Below are positions 1 to 8,725 of a stretch of 64,000 nucleotides of DNA, one piece after another. Within the stretch, counting starts at the first letter, position 1. Each line of letters starts with the position of its first letter. The notes under the pieces are model-generated. The model saw nothing but the letters and a program-made list of their open reading frames with translations, was not told where the DNA came from and did no database searches. The DNA lies in the NCBI GenBank assembly GCA_964420985.1, contig CAYQUT010000012.1:1-64000 (forward strand), in the 5' to 3' direction. The position numbers and the translations under genes are program-made. Source of the DNA: CAMCTV01 sp964420985. Lineage in GTDB: Bacteria; Bacteroidota; Bacteroidia; Flavobacteriales_D; Sanyastnellaceae.

Positions 1-3000
1 GATCTACTTGTTTTCCTTGCTGGTCAAAAACCTTCACCTGAACATTGCCAATGTGTGCATTGGTATAAATAACAACTTGACTACTGGCTGGATTGGGCAT
101 GATGGTCAATTGCACTTGATCCAAATCATACACACTGTTTACCGCTCCCTCATCCACAAAGCCATCGCAGTCATTGTCCGTGTTGTCCAATACCTCCACT
201 GCGGCAGGATTCAAAGTAGGATCACTGTCATCACAATCCGCGTTGTTGGTGACCATGCCCACGGGTTGGATACAGAAGTAAGATGCTACACCTGCACCAT
301 AGCCATCCTCATCGATGTCGTTGTACCAAGGGGTTGTTAATCCTTCATCTGCCAATCCATCACAGTTGTCATCCAATCCGTTGCAGGTTTCTGTAATGCT
401 GGGATTGATGCCTGCAAAATTGTCATTGCAATCTCCATTGCACAGCGTAAATCCATCTCCGTCGTTGTCAAATCCTTCGTCCACGAGGCTGTTGCAATTG
501 TCATCTACCAAGTTGCACAACTCCATGGCTTGGGGATGCGCAATGGCACTGTTGTCATCGCAGTCGCCCATGCAGCTGCTGTATCCATCATTGTCCTGAT
601 CAAAGCCTTCGTCAATGGCATTGTTGCAATTGTCGTCATAGTTGTTGCATAGCTCAACCGCATTGGTGGCAATGTTGTTGTCAAAATCATCACAGTCGTT
701 GCTGTTGTTTACATAGCCAACTGGTGTAGAACAGGCTGCCATGGTTACATCACTTCCTTCCCCGTCTCCATCATTGTCCTGAAAATAGGTTACCGCCTCT
801 GAGACTTGTATTGCGTTTTCGTACCAAATGGAATCTGAGTAGTTGCCATCCGATATCACCAATGCAAAACTGTAGGTTCCGGTAACGGCGTACTGAACTG
901 CAACTTCGGCGGCATTGGATGTTGATGGAGTTCCTCCTGGGAAATACCAATTGCGACTGGTGTTTCCAAAGCTGTTGTCTGTAAATACAACAGGACCGCT
1001 CACACAATTGGCCTCTGTGTACACAGGGTTGTTGATCATTTCACTTACAGGAACGCATGGGCCCACTTGTGTAAGGATGTTGTGCATGAAGACATTGATG
1101 ATTTCATCAATATTACCAATGCAAATTTCATTGTTGGTGATGTTGGCATAATGAACACGCAATACGGGCAATGCGCTGAAGTTAACAGGTATCATGGTAC
1201 CCAAGTGTCCTAAGGCGGCAATTTTGGTTCCCTCGTCTTCAAAGAAAAGGTGAGAACTCCAAGTTGTATTGGGTAACAAACTCTCGACACTCATGATGGT
1301 AGCTCCACTAATATCAAATTGCATCGCGTTTACCATGCCATCAGGGTTGGTAATCATTACATCAAAGTAACCTTCGTTGGTATTGAGGTTGCCAATGCTC
1401 AAGGTTGCAGTTTCGCTGACATCAACAATCTCAGGATCCCAAGCACAAGGTTCCATGAGTCCAGGTAGAATGCCTTGGTCTTGTTGGGTGTGGATGCATT
1501 GATCCAAATAAGCTGCGTCAGCAATGCTCACCACGCCATCTTCATTCAAGTCATTGCAATCCGTTGCTCCCAAATTCTCAGCAACGGATGCATTTCCGTA
1601 GGCATAAATGTCGCCCAAGTCGTACATCAAGTCTGTTGCAATGTCTCCTCTTTTTACTTGCCCCGGACAATTGCCTTGGCAATCGGGTTGCGCATTTCCA
1701 AAGGGTTGTCCAAGACAGTCAGTTAATATGCCACAAGCAGACATGGGCAATTTTTGGAAGTTGATCAATTGATCTAAACTGTCTCTTTCAAAGCTAAAAC
1801 ATACTTGTGCCCAGTTATTGTTGTAGGCCAATTCATAATGACCTAACATATCCGGATCATGGTCCCAGTTGGTTTTTAATACAAGGTGATAAGTACCGGC
1901 AGGAACGTCGGTTACGTCCACCCATTGGCATTGGAGCCCGGCATTGTATACGTCATAACAACCGGCAGTGATTCCCATATTGCCACATCCAAATTTTGCC
2001 ACACCGGTGACACAACCCAAATCCAAAACACAGAATCCATTTTTAAATCCTACTTCCGGCATAAGGTTTCCAGCGGCATCATACAGCTCGTATTCCGCGT
2101 AACCGGCATAGTGATAGTGGTTGTGACAAAGATCCCAAACAAATTGATCATTGGCCGTATTGGGAACTCCAATGAAATAGTCCTGATTTCCAATGTTGTC
2201 AATTCTCGTTGAGAAACGTATGATTTCGCGATTGCCCAATCCTTGTAAACAACCTTCATTCACCAAGCAAGCGTCTGTTCCATTGATGGTGGTTTGGTAC
2301 ATAGAAGTGTACAATAAATTGCCATCAACGGAGAGATCTGGGCCTAGGTTGTTGCAGTTGGGGTCACCGTTATAGTAACAAGTAGCGGGCATTTCAGCCA
2401 ATGGACTGTAGTTACAGGCCAGCTCATCCATGCATCCTTGAATAGGTCCCATGTATTCAAAAGAAACTTGATAGCCATTGGTTCCGCAATCGTTGTTGTG
2501 GTCGCCCACACGAACGTAGTAAGTAACCCCACCCTCTAGGTAAGGGGTGATTTCAGCTTGTTCGCCACAGAAGTCATCATTGTAGGTATAAGTAGCCGCA
2601 TTGCTTTCATCAAAGTTGGCCATGTTACAATAATCATACATCCAAATGGTGGTGTTGCAATTGGCCAAGCCACAGGTACTGATGCGGTATTGACCATTCA
2701 CACTTGGGGTAAAAGCATACCAGGTGTTGGGTGCAGGAACCACCAATGTATCCAAGGTTGCAATGATGGGATCCTCACAAGTAGATCCTTGTGCGCAATT
2801 GACTTCAATGAAAGTATAATTGCCAAAAGCACCTCCAGTGGTGACAGAAACGCCGTTTAGGAAAATATTGAAGCCTCCATTGCCATTGGTGCAACAAATA
2901 CCATTGTTGCCGGTGTCATAAAATTCAACACGGTGACATTCGTTGGCGATGCACAACGTGGCATCATTGGTGGTACCTTGAGCAACCAAAACATTCTCCG

Positions 3001-4366
3001 CATTGAAAACTTTCCAGGTGGTTTGTTGTGGAAGATTGTCTGCAGTTACATCGATGGTCAGAATTTGAGCTTCCGTCACGATAATATTTTGTGTGATGCT
3101 ACTGGAAACCCCCATAGGGTCTGTGACCACTAGTGTTGCTGCGTAGACACCGGGGCCTGGATAGGTAACAACCGGATTTTCGTCGCTGGAATCGAAGACA
3201 TCTACGCTGCCGTCAAAAGTCCATTGATGGCTAACTTGGTTGCCTTCACTGCTGTTGTTGTATTGGATCCTGTAACAGTTGTTGCTATTGGATACAACGT
3301 TGTAATAGAAATTGGCAGCAATGGGTGGGAACTCACAAGTTCCGTTGTCTTGCGTAGCACAAGTATTGTAATTGCTGGCATCGGGATCGGTGCAACCAGC
3401 AACAGTTGCTGTGGTGAGGTTGATGGAGAACAACCCTTCTGTATTGTTGTATCCTCCCACTTGCACGTAATAGGTGTGGCCGATTTCCAGCTGATCATCT
3501 TCAAAAGCGCCGCCAGTTCCATTTCCCTGCGGGCAACCAAAACGAATCATGCTGTAATTTCCAGCCGCATCATCGTCGTCGCAGGCTATGATGGACCCGC
3601 CACATGATTCGTATACGGCCATTTGGGTATCCACAAGTTGAGTGGTATCCGTGGCTGTTGAAGCGCCAAGGGTGAGGGTGTAATTTCCGCCTTGATAAAC
3701 AAACTTGAACCAAACGTCTTTGATGGCTCCACCGCACCCCGGAGTTGCACCTGACGAAGCATCAATGTTGGTGGTATTCACCGCTCCAGAATTGGGCAAC
3801 AACAAAACAGCATTGTCACAGGCATCATTGGCATTGGTGATCAAACAATTATTCCCATCAATGGTGGCGCAGGCATTGAAATTGGAGGCGTTGGGGTCGG
3901 TACATCCCACAACCGCAGTGGATACAATAGATAGACCAAAAGTTCCCGTCAAGCTTTGGTATCCACCCACTTGCAAGTAGTAGGTTGTTCCCAAAGTCAA
4001 CGTAGGGCAACCAATATTGATTTGAGAAGCGTAGGTTCCTCCAAAGTCATCGTTGCAAACAATTTGAGGACCACCGCAACTGCTGTATAACGCCATTCTG
4101 GTATCCGTCAATGTTCCGGTAAGGTGCGTGGTTATTGAAATATTGCCCCCGGTGTAGATGAAGCTAAACCAAACATCTTTTATCGCATTGGTTCCTCCAC
4201 AAGTAGGATTGGCGGCGTCGGTTATGGTTCCGGTATTGTAAAATGTAATGGTGCCACTGTTAATTTCGAGTGGTGTTGCATCGGCGCATGCATCATTGGC
4301 GGGTACTTGGGCCATTGAATACAATTGACAGGTTAATGCAATGAATACGAATAAAAATTTCCTCAT
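1..4366 (-). CDS. Secreted multidomain lysyl oxidase with MopE-like repeats and T9SS tail (C-terminus cut by window edge)
   Basis: About 1455 codons are open with no stop; the frame was checked at five points along its length. It starts with a signal peptide ending SMAQ near residue 20. Domains in order: two PPC-like beta domains (residues ~21-325), a PKD-like domain (~345-435), a Cys/Gly-rich motif (DTGNNGICCTNGNGG), a third PPC-like domain (~520-650), a lysyl oxidase (LOX) domain (~673-859), a dockerin-like Ca-binding loop (~935-955), a possible cohesin-like beta domain, another PKD-like domain, four MopE-like repeats (~1193-1405), and the start of a T9SS sorting domain (IMPNPASSQVVIY). The LOX domain has WDLCHNHYHY (His748/750/752, copper) and Lys775 plus Tyr807, which align with human Lys320/Tyr355 that form the lysyl tyrosylquinone cofactor. 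Expected role: copper-dependent oxidation of lysine or other primary amines at the cell surface or outside the cell; the substrate is unknown. The domain identification is strong; the cohesin-like call is weak. Confidence 0.88.
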   Translation of the reverse strand, partial: MRKFLFVFIALTCQLYSMAQVPANDACADATPLEINSGTITFYNTGTITDAANPTCGGTNAIKDVWFSFIYTGGNISITTHLTGTLTDTRMALYSSCGGPQIVCNDDFGGTYASQINIGCPTLTLGTTYYLQVGGYQSLTGTFGLSIVSTAVVGCTDPNASNFNACATIDGNNCLITNANDACDNAVLLLPNSGAVNTTNIDASSGATPGCGGAIKDVWFKFVYQGGNYTLTLGASTATDTTQLVDTQMAVYESCGGSIIACDDDDAAGNYSMIRFGCPQGNGTGGAFEDDQLEIGHTYYVQVGGYNNTEGLFSINLTTATVAGCTDPDASNYNTCATQDNGTCEFPPIAANFYYNVVSNSNNCYRIQYNNSSEGNQVSHQWTFDGSVDVFDSSDENPVVTYPGPGVYAATLVVTDPMGVSSSITQNIIVTEAQILTIDVTADNLPQQTTWKVFNAENVLVAQGTTNDATLCIANECHRVEFYDTGNNGICCTNGNGGFNIFLNGVSVTTGGAFGNYTFIEVNCAQGSTCEDPIIATLDTLVVPAPNTWYAFTPSVNGQYRISTCGLANCNTTIWMYDYCNMANFDESNAATYTYNDDFCGEQAEITPYLEGGVTYYVRVGDHNNDCGTNGYQVSFEYMGPIQGCMDELACNYSPLAEMPATCYYNGDPNCNNLGPDLSVDGNLLYTSMYQTTINGTDACLVNEGCLQGLGNREIIRFSTRIDNIGNQDYFIGVPNTANDQFVWDLCHNHYHYAGYAEYELYDAAGNLMPEVGFKNGFCVLDLGCVTGVAKFGCGNMGITAGCYDVYNAGLQCQWVDVTDVPAGTYHLVLKTNWDHDPDMLGHYELAYNNNWAQVCFSFERDSLDQLINFQKLPMSACGILTDCLGQPFGNAQPDCQGNCPGQVKRGDIATDLMYDLGDIYAYGNASVAENLGATDCNDLNEDGVVSIADAAYLDQCIHTQQDQGILPGLMEPCAWDPEIVDVSETATLSIGNLNTNEGYFDVMITNPDGMVNAMQFDISGATIMSVESLLPNTTWSSHLFFEDEGTKIAALGHLGTMIPVNFSALPVLRVHYANITNNEICIGNIDEIINVFMHNILTQVGPCVPVSEMINNPVYTEANCVSGPVVFTDNSFGNTSRNWYFPGGTPSTSNAAEVAVQYAVTGTYSFALVISDGNYSDSIWYENAIQVSEAVTYFQDNDGDGEGSDVTMAACSTPVGYVNNSNDCDDFDNNIATNAVELCNNYDDNCNNAIDEGFDQDNDGYSSCMGDCDDNSAIAHPQAMELCNLVDDNCNSLVDEGFDNDGDGFTLCNGDCNDNFAGINPSITETCNGLDDNCDGLADEGLTTPWYNDIDEDGYGAGVASYFCIQPVGMVTNNADCDDSDPTLNPAAVEVLDNTDNDCDGFVDEGAVNSVYDLDQVQLTIMPNPASSQVVIYTNAHIGNVQVKVFDQQGKQVD
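150..788 (-). repeat. Four tandem MopE-type metal-binding protein repeats
   Basis: Protein-level repeats within the mosaic gene. Each has a DxDxDGxG-like loop, then DCDD or DCND, then a pattern like ExCNxxDDNCDGxxDEG; examples are DQDNDGYSSCMGDCDD and ETCNGLDDNCDGLADEG. Approximate limits are 788-608, 604-480, 475-345 and 330-150. The family is named after Methylococcus MopE, but the acidic loops look more like calcium sites, so the bound metal is uncertain. Confidence 0.85.
1790..2350 (-). other. Lysyl oxidase catalytic domain inside the mosaic protein
   Basis: The domain opens with GPDLSVDG, as vertebrate LOX domains open with LPDLVPD. It then has an IRFSTRIDNIGNQDYFIG beta segment, the copper site CHNHYH, the Lys segment VGFKNGFCVLD, and the Tyr segment GCYDVYNAGLQCQWVDVTDV followed by PAGTYHL. 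Human LOX has [20 protein letters not shown] followed by KPGNY. The Lys-Tyr spacing is 32 residues, against 35 in human LOX. Cysteines lie in equivalent places, so the disulfide pattern may be partly kept. Confidence 0.9.
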
Positions 4367-4416
4367 TGGTTTTGGTTTAATACTTCGAATATAACCAAAA
4401 AAGGGAGAAAAGTAAT

Positions 4417-5208
4417 TTATACCGTGAAGTGAATTTGAATGATTTTGCGCAATTCTTTATGTATGTAAGAATTGGAGGCTAGAATGTCTTCATTAAAAAT
4501 GGGGTCTCCATCATGAAATCCGGTAACCGTACCGCCAGCTTCCTCAATGATGACCACACCCGCTGCCACATCCCAAGGGTTGAGTCCATATTCGTAAAAA
4601 GCTTCAAAGCGACCACAGGCCACCCAGGCTAGATCTAGCGCTGCACTGCCCAATCGACGAATGCCACGGGTGTTTTTCATGAGGGCGCGGAACAATGAGA
4701 TGTACTGATCTTCTCGACCAAAGTCATCGTAAGGAAAGCCGGTAACCAATAATGCGTCGCGCAATGAAGTTTGGCGGCTGGTTTTTATGAGAGTGTCATT
4801 CAAATAGGCGCCATTCCCTTTTACTGCATGAAAACACTGGTCTTGATTGGGGTCGTAAATGATGCCAATCACAGCTTTTTTATTGTAACATAAAGCAACA
4901 CTAATGCACCAAATGGGAACGCCATGCAAGAAATTGGTTGTGCCATCCAAAGGGTCAATCACCCAATTCCAAACGTCCGCTTTTTCGCCTGTACCTTCTT
5001 CTGCAATAAATCCAGCTTCTGGGAATAAAACAGATAAGCCTTCTACCAATTTCTTTTCACTTTCTTTATCCACATAGCTTACCAAATTATTGGGTGTTTT
5101 GATTTCAATGTCCATCGGTTTGACACGTTGCTCCAACATCCAGAGGCCTGTTTTCCGGATGAGTTGGATAGCTTTGGATTCAATAATAAGTAATTCGGAA
5201 AGTTGCAT
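4417..5208 (-). CDS. suhB: Inositol monophosphatase family protein
   Basis: 263 residues, the normal family length. It should hydrolyse inositol-1-phosphate or a related sugar/nucleotide phosphate in the cytoplasm using Mg2+. The metal-site motifs are intact: EEGTG (~residue 72), DPLDGTTNF (~86) and NPWDVAAG (~211). The ATG at 5208 is preferred; a TTG two codons upstream opens the same frame but is unlikely. It follows the di-haem peroxidase by 12 bases, so it is probably co-transcribed with it. The symbol suhB is by family resemblance; a CysQ-like or other sugar phosphatase role is possible. Confidence 0.9.
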   Translation of the reverse strand: MQLSELLIIESKAIQLIRKTGLWMLEQRVKPMDIEIKTPNNLVSYVDKESEKKLVEGLSVLFPEAGFIAEEGTGEKADVWNWVIDPLDGTTNFLHGVPIWCISVALCYNKKAVIGIIYDPNQDQCFHAVKGNGAYLNDTLIKTSRQTSLRDALLVTGFPYDDFGREDQYISLFRALMKNTRGIRRLGSAALDLAWVACGRFEAFYEYGLNPWDVAAGVVIIEEAGGTVTGFHDGDPIFNEDILASNSYIHKELRKIIQIHFTV

Positions 5209-5220
5209 GTTCAAAACTAA

Positions 5221-6216
5221 CTATTTATTTCGTAGAAATGAGGTGGGAAATTGATGTGCTGGATCAAAGACAAAAGTAGGGTCGTCCAATGTCTTTAAAA
5301 AAGAAATGATCATGCTGATTTCATCTTCCGACAATTGATATTGTTCAAGCAGCATTTGACCATGCTCTCTAATGGCCGCACGCAACTGGGGTTGATGCCC
5401 ATCGTGAAAGTAGGGATGAGTGAAAGACAAGTTGCGCAATGAAGGAACTTTGAAAAGGAAAGAATCGGATGCAATTTTCGTGATGGAGTATTTTCCAGAA
5501 TCCAGTGGAATGTTCTTTGGTATTTTATGATACATCAATTCTTGATTCGTGAACAGGGGAGGAGTGTGGCATGTTGAGCAATAATCTGCAAATAGTTTTT
5601 TTCCTGAAAGTTCACTTTGGGTGAAAACATCAATACCTTCATTCACCAAATCAAATTTGGATTGCGTTGAAATGAGGGAGAGTTGAAATTGACTGAGACA
5701 GCGCAAAAGGAGATTGGCATTGATTTCTTGATGGGGAAAAACAGTTTGAAAGGCAGAGACATATCTTTTTTGTTTCTTGATTTTTAGGACAACATTTTCC
5801 AATGATTCATCCATTTCATTTTTACCAGTGATGGGAGCCACTGCTTGAAAATCCAAATGATGAATGGCTCCATCCCACATGAAACTTTTGCTCCATGCTA
5901 AATTGAATAGGGCAGGGGCATTGCGCGTCCCTTTTCGGTCTTGGATACCATGCGAAGTGGGATGGTCCGTATGGGAAAAAGCATTGTAAGGAGAGTGACA
6001 ACTGGCACAAGATACAGTGCTGTCCTTTGATAAAATAGGATCGTAGAACAAGTACTTTCCCAATCGCACTTGTGCTGTGTCATAGGGACTGATCTCAAAG
6101 GGATAGGTGGTTTTGGGCCACCCTTTTGGTTGAGGGAAATGCACCGAGCTCCAATGAAACCCCATTAATATGATCAATCCAATAATTAAAGATAGGGTTA
6201 TTGAGCGTGAAGACAT
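5221..6216 (-). CDS. Di-haem cytochrome c peroxidase / MbnH-MauG-like enzyme
   Basis: 331 residues with an N-terminal membrane or signal segment (~5-20), so periplasmic. There are two c-type haem sites: CASCH (Cys70, Cys73, His74) and CSTCH (Cys213, Cys216, His217). The family motifs GTRNAPALFN, FMWDGA, FKVPSLRN and HPYFHDG are present. The start overlaps the end of the MbnP-like gene by 19 bases, so the two are translated together. In methanotrophs the equivalent pair is MbnH, a MauG-type enzyme that oxidises a tryptophan of MbnP to kynurenine; by context this is the likely role here. A plain hydrogen-peroxide-removing peroxidase is the alternative. Confidence 0.88.
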   Translation of the reverse strand: MSSRSITLSLIIGLIILMGFHWSSVHFPQPKGWPKTTYPFEISPYDTAQVRLGKYLFYDPILSKDSTVSCASCHSPYNAFSHTDHPTSHGIQDRKGTRNAPALFNLAWSKSFMWDGAIHHLDFQAVAPITGKNEMDESLENVVLKIKKQKRYVSAFQTVFPHQEINANLLLRCLSQFQLSLISTQSKFDLVNEGIDVFTQSELSGKKLFADYCSTCHTPPLFTNQELMYHKIPKNIPLDSGKYSITKIASDSFLFKVPSLRNLSFTHPYFHDGHQPQLRAAIREHGQMLLEQYQLSEDEISMIISFLKTLDDPTFVFDPAHQFPTSFLRNK

Positions 6217-6824
6217 GATTTGAAAAGTTGCATCATTTGAACGGCAGCAGGCTGAGGAGACATGATTTCTAAGTCACTTTTTTGGATGAATTGAAATATT
6301 TCTTTCGTGGGCTCGAAATACAACGCAATCTCACTGATTTTCTTTGGTTTTTCCAGTCTGAAGGCGCATTGTTGATCACAGCGAAAAGGATATTGAAATC
6401 CCCCCAAGTGAAAAGTAAAAGGACTAAATTCTATTCCATTCTCAATTCCGTTCCCATTCCCATTCCCATTCCCATTCTTTATAACTCCTTCCCATTTTAC
6501 AAAGATGTATCCGCTTTGCCACGCCCAATACATCCCATTTGTAGGAGTTAACCCATTATGGATAATACCTTGTTCATGTTGTAAGCTATCTACCCCAAGT
6601 TGAAATTGTATGGAGTCAGTGATACAATCAATACCTTGATGTAAGTTGAAGGGAAGAGATTGTATGTGTTGGTATGACGAATCTTGATAAACCAATTTCC
6701 CTTGGTGAAAAGCTTGGATTTTTCCTATTAAGAATTCCAATTTTTTCGTTTCTAATGATTGTCCTCGGTTGGTCATGGCAGAAGAGCTCAGAGCCATAAT
6801 CAAAATGACAATCCTATTATTCAT
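6198..6824 (-). CDS. MbnP-like copper-binding protein
   Basis: 208 residues with a signal peptide (MNNRIVILIMALSSSA). The core matches the MbnP-like family as I know it: FQLGVDS, then LTPTNGMYWAWQSGYIFVKW, then FHLGGF and a late IMSP segment. Trp100 and Trp102 in the MYWAWQSGY segment are candidate targets for oxidation to kynurenine by the peroxidase encoded next door, but which Trp is modified cannot be told from sequence. The frame stays open upstream, but the ATG at 6824 puts the signal peptide first and gives an 8-base overlap with the preceding gene. An Asn-Gly dipeptide repeat (residues ~117-126) interrupts a loop just after the Trp motif. Confidence 0.8.
   Translation of the reverse strand: MNNRIVILIMALSSSAMTNRGQSLETKKLEFLIGKIQAFHQGKLVYQDSSYQHIQSLPFNLHQGIDCITDSIQFQLGVDSLQHEQGIIHNGLTPTNGMYWAWQSGYIFVKWEGVIKNGNGNGNGNGIENGIEFSPFTFHLGGFQYPFRCDQQCAFRLEKPKKISEIALYFEPTKEIFQFIQKSDLEIMSPQPAAVQMMQLFKSCLHAQ
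6453..6476. repeat. Hexanucleotide microsatellite (CCCATT)x4 inside the MbnP-like gene
   Basis: Four perfect CCCATT units on the plus strand, flanked by degenerate copies. On the coding strand they encode repeated Asn-Gly. The unit is a multiple of three, so slippage would change loop length without breaking the frame. Confidence 0.9.
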
Positions 6825-7902
6825 TGTCAGGAAATTGCAATTGAAATCGATTGAACCATTGCACAAATGCATTCCATTTTTCAGAATTGCTTTCTTTCCA
6901 AAGTTGAAACTCTTCTGGATTTCCAATCATCATCAACCAATGGTTATAAGCCTCAAAGTGGCCTTGCTCAAAAATAATTCTTTGGAATTCGAATATGGGT
7001 TCTCCGTATAAGTTTTGAAAATCTTCTAAATAGTACAATTCAAGTATATTTTCTCTAACGAGTGAAATGCTGGATATGTCCATTTGATAAATCTCCTTTT
7101 GATCACACTGGGCGGTGAGAAAAGCATACGCCTCGCAGAAAGGAGGCTGTATTTGTATGTCTTGTCTTGACAGCACAGTATCATATTTTTGTCCGTTGCA
7201 CCAATGCGTTCTCCATCCTGCACTGTCTAGTTCTATTGCCTTTTTAAATTGTTTGAAGAGCTCAGCACTCATGTATTCTGTGTAAGGAGAATCTCTTTCC
7301 AGATTCATGAAGGTTTCTCCTAAAAGCAGTCCTGCAATGATTTGATTTTGTTGAAAGTTGATCATGGAGGCTTTGTAGTAATTTAAAGCAAAATTCGGTT
7401 CAGCTTCAATTCCTTTCAAGTAATAAAACAAGGCCTGACCAGGCTCTTTCATTTCAGATAGTATATTGCCCTTTTCTAAGTGGAGCATGCCATTTTTTGG
7501 GAACTTACTCAATGCGATATCCAGTGTCGTTATGGATTCATTTTCTTGGTGATTCATGTAATAGGAATTGGCCAGAAACTGAAAAAACGGAGGCATAGCA
7601 TCTGGGTGATCTCTATAAGGAAGCATTGTTTGAATGGCTCCTTTGTAATCCTTCAGCAGGTATTGCAGGTATCCACTTTCAAAGGTGTAGATTATGTTTT
7701 TAGGATCAAGTTTATGGGCTTCCAACATGAACTTTAAACTTTCATGAGGTCGGTCATTCTCAAAACTTTCTCTTGATAGATTGGATTTTTCAAAGGCAAG
7801 GCTAGCAGAATCAGATTGCGTATGAGCTATTGTGCTTGTCATTGTTACCAATAACAATACAATGATTACATGAAAGGGTTTGAAAAAATAAGGGGTTGTC
7901 AT
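6817..7902 (-). CDS. Secreted TPR-type repeat protein
   Basis: 361 residues with an N-terminal signal or membrane segment (~8-28). Residues ~35-230 are helical repeats of TPR type, with motifs such as LEAHKLDPKN, DIALSKFPKN and YLKGIEAEPN. The C-terminal third is not recognisable. It starts one base after the stop of the endonuclease/phosphatase-fold gene and overlaps the MbnP-like gene by 8 bases, so all are probably one transcript. A scaffolding or assembly role for the copper proteins is possible but is only inference from position. Confidence 0.75.
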   Translation of the reverse strand: MTTPYFFKPFHVIIVLLLVTMTSTIAHTQSDSASLAFEKSNLSRESFENDRPHESLKFMLEAHKLDPKNIIYTFESGYLQYLLKDYKGAIQTMLPYRDHPDAMPPFFQFLANSYYMNHQENESITTLDIALSKFPKNGMLHLEKGNILSEMKEPGQALFYYLKGIEAEPNFALNYYKASMINFQQNQIIAGLLLGETFMNLERDSPYTEYMSAELFKQFKKAIELDSAGWRTHWCNGQKYDTVLSRQDIQIQPPFCEAYAFLTAQCDQKEIYQMDISSISLVRENILELYYLEDFQNLYGEPIFEFQRIIFEQGHFEAYNHWLMMIGNPEEFQLWKESNSEKWNAFVQWFNRFQLQFPDNE

Positions 7903-7903
7903 T

Positions 7904-8725
7904 TTACTCTTTATTCATTTTTATCAATTCTACTCGTATGGCATCATGATCAGAAAGCAATTGACCACTGTTGGAATGACGGAAATACTGGTATTTTGTT
8001 GCCTTTAATTCTTCCGAGGCTAAAATTAAATCAATGGGACCGGTAGAACTTTCAACGGATGCTTGAAATCCGTGATAGGTATTTCTTTTTTCCGGTGTTT
8101 TTATCAGGGGTAATTTACCTGAAAGGTTTTGGATTCCGATGTGTTCAGAGGTAACGTTAAAATCGCCGCAGATCAGTGTATAGGGTGAAGGGCAGAGTTC
8201 TAAGAGTTGCAAAATAAGCTGTGCGCTTTTTTCTTGGGCTATTTTTCCGACATGATCCCAATGGGTATTGATGCATACCAATGTTTGTTCATCACGCTTA
8301 TCTGTCAATATGACGAGTGTGGCCACGCGCTCACAAGCAGCATCCCAACCTTTTCCTGGAACAGAGGGATTGGGCGAAAGCCAAATCGTCAAAGTATCTT
8401 TCAAATCAAATCGATCCGTTTTATAAAAAATAGGACAATACTCTCCTTTTTTATTTCCATCCTCACGACCAACGCCATAGCATTTGTAACCATCTAATTT
8501 TTCTTGTAAATCGATGTATTGATGGTGAAGGACTTCTTGAAAGAAATACAAATCAGCTTCCTGATCTTTCAGCCAGTTCAGGGTCGACACTTTGCGATTG
8601 CTCCATGCATTTTCTCCGTCTGAGGGATTGTCATAACGGATGTTTAAATCCACTAAAGTCAAACTTTGACAAAGTGAAAAAAATGGAAAATAAAAACTCG
8701 AGATGAGAATTAAAAGCCGAATCAT
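7904..8725 (-). CDS. Secreted endonuclease/exonuclease/phosphatase-family protein
   Basis: 273 residues with a hydrophobic signal segment (~1-19). Family catalytic motifs are visible: LNIRYDN (Asn), FFQEVL (Glu), NTHWDH (His/Asp), CGDFNVT (Asp-x-Asn), PIDLILAS (Asp) and LLSDHDAI (Asp/His). The fold cleaves phosphodiester bonds in nucleic acids or phospholipids, or phosphomonoesters; the substrate cannot be chosen from sequence. The ATG overlaps the stop of the preceding TPR gene as ATGA, which indicates translational coupling. Confidence 0.87.
   Translation of the reverse strand: MIRLLILISSFYFPFFSLCQSLTLVDLNIRYDNPSDGENAWSNRKVSTLNWLKDQEADLYFFQEVLHHQYIDLQEKLDGYKCYGVGREDGNKKGEYCPIFYKTDRFDLKDTLTIWLSPNPSVPGKGWDAACERVATLVILTDKRDEQTLVCINTHWDHVGKIAQEKSAQLILQLLELCPSPYTLICGDFNVTSEHIGIQNLSGKLPLIKTPEKRNTYHGFQASVESSTGPIDLILASEELKATKYQYFRHSNSGQLLSDHDAIRVELIKMNKE

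Noticed and set aside
150..788. Regularly spaced repeats that could suggest a CRISPR array
   Set aside because: They are protein repeats of unequal length inside a coding frame; the DNA copies are not identical and have no uniform spacers.
315..3607. Several plus-strand open frames up to ~127 residues, e.g. around 315-599, 2558-2860 and 3224-3607
   Set aside because: They lie opposite the LOX mosaic gene, which has clear domains over the whole length; they are antisense shadows of its repetitive Asp/Asn/Gly codons.
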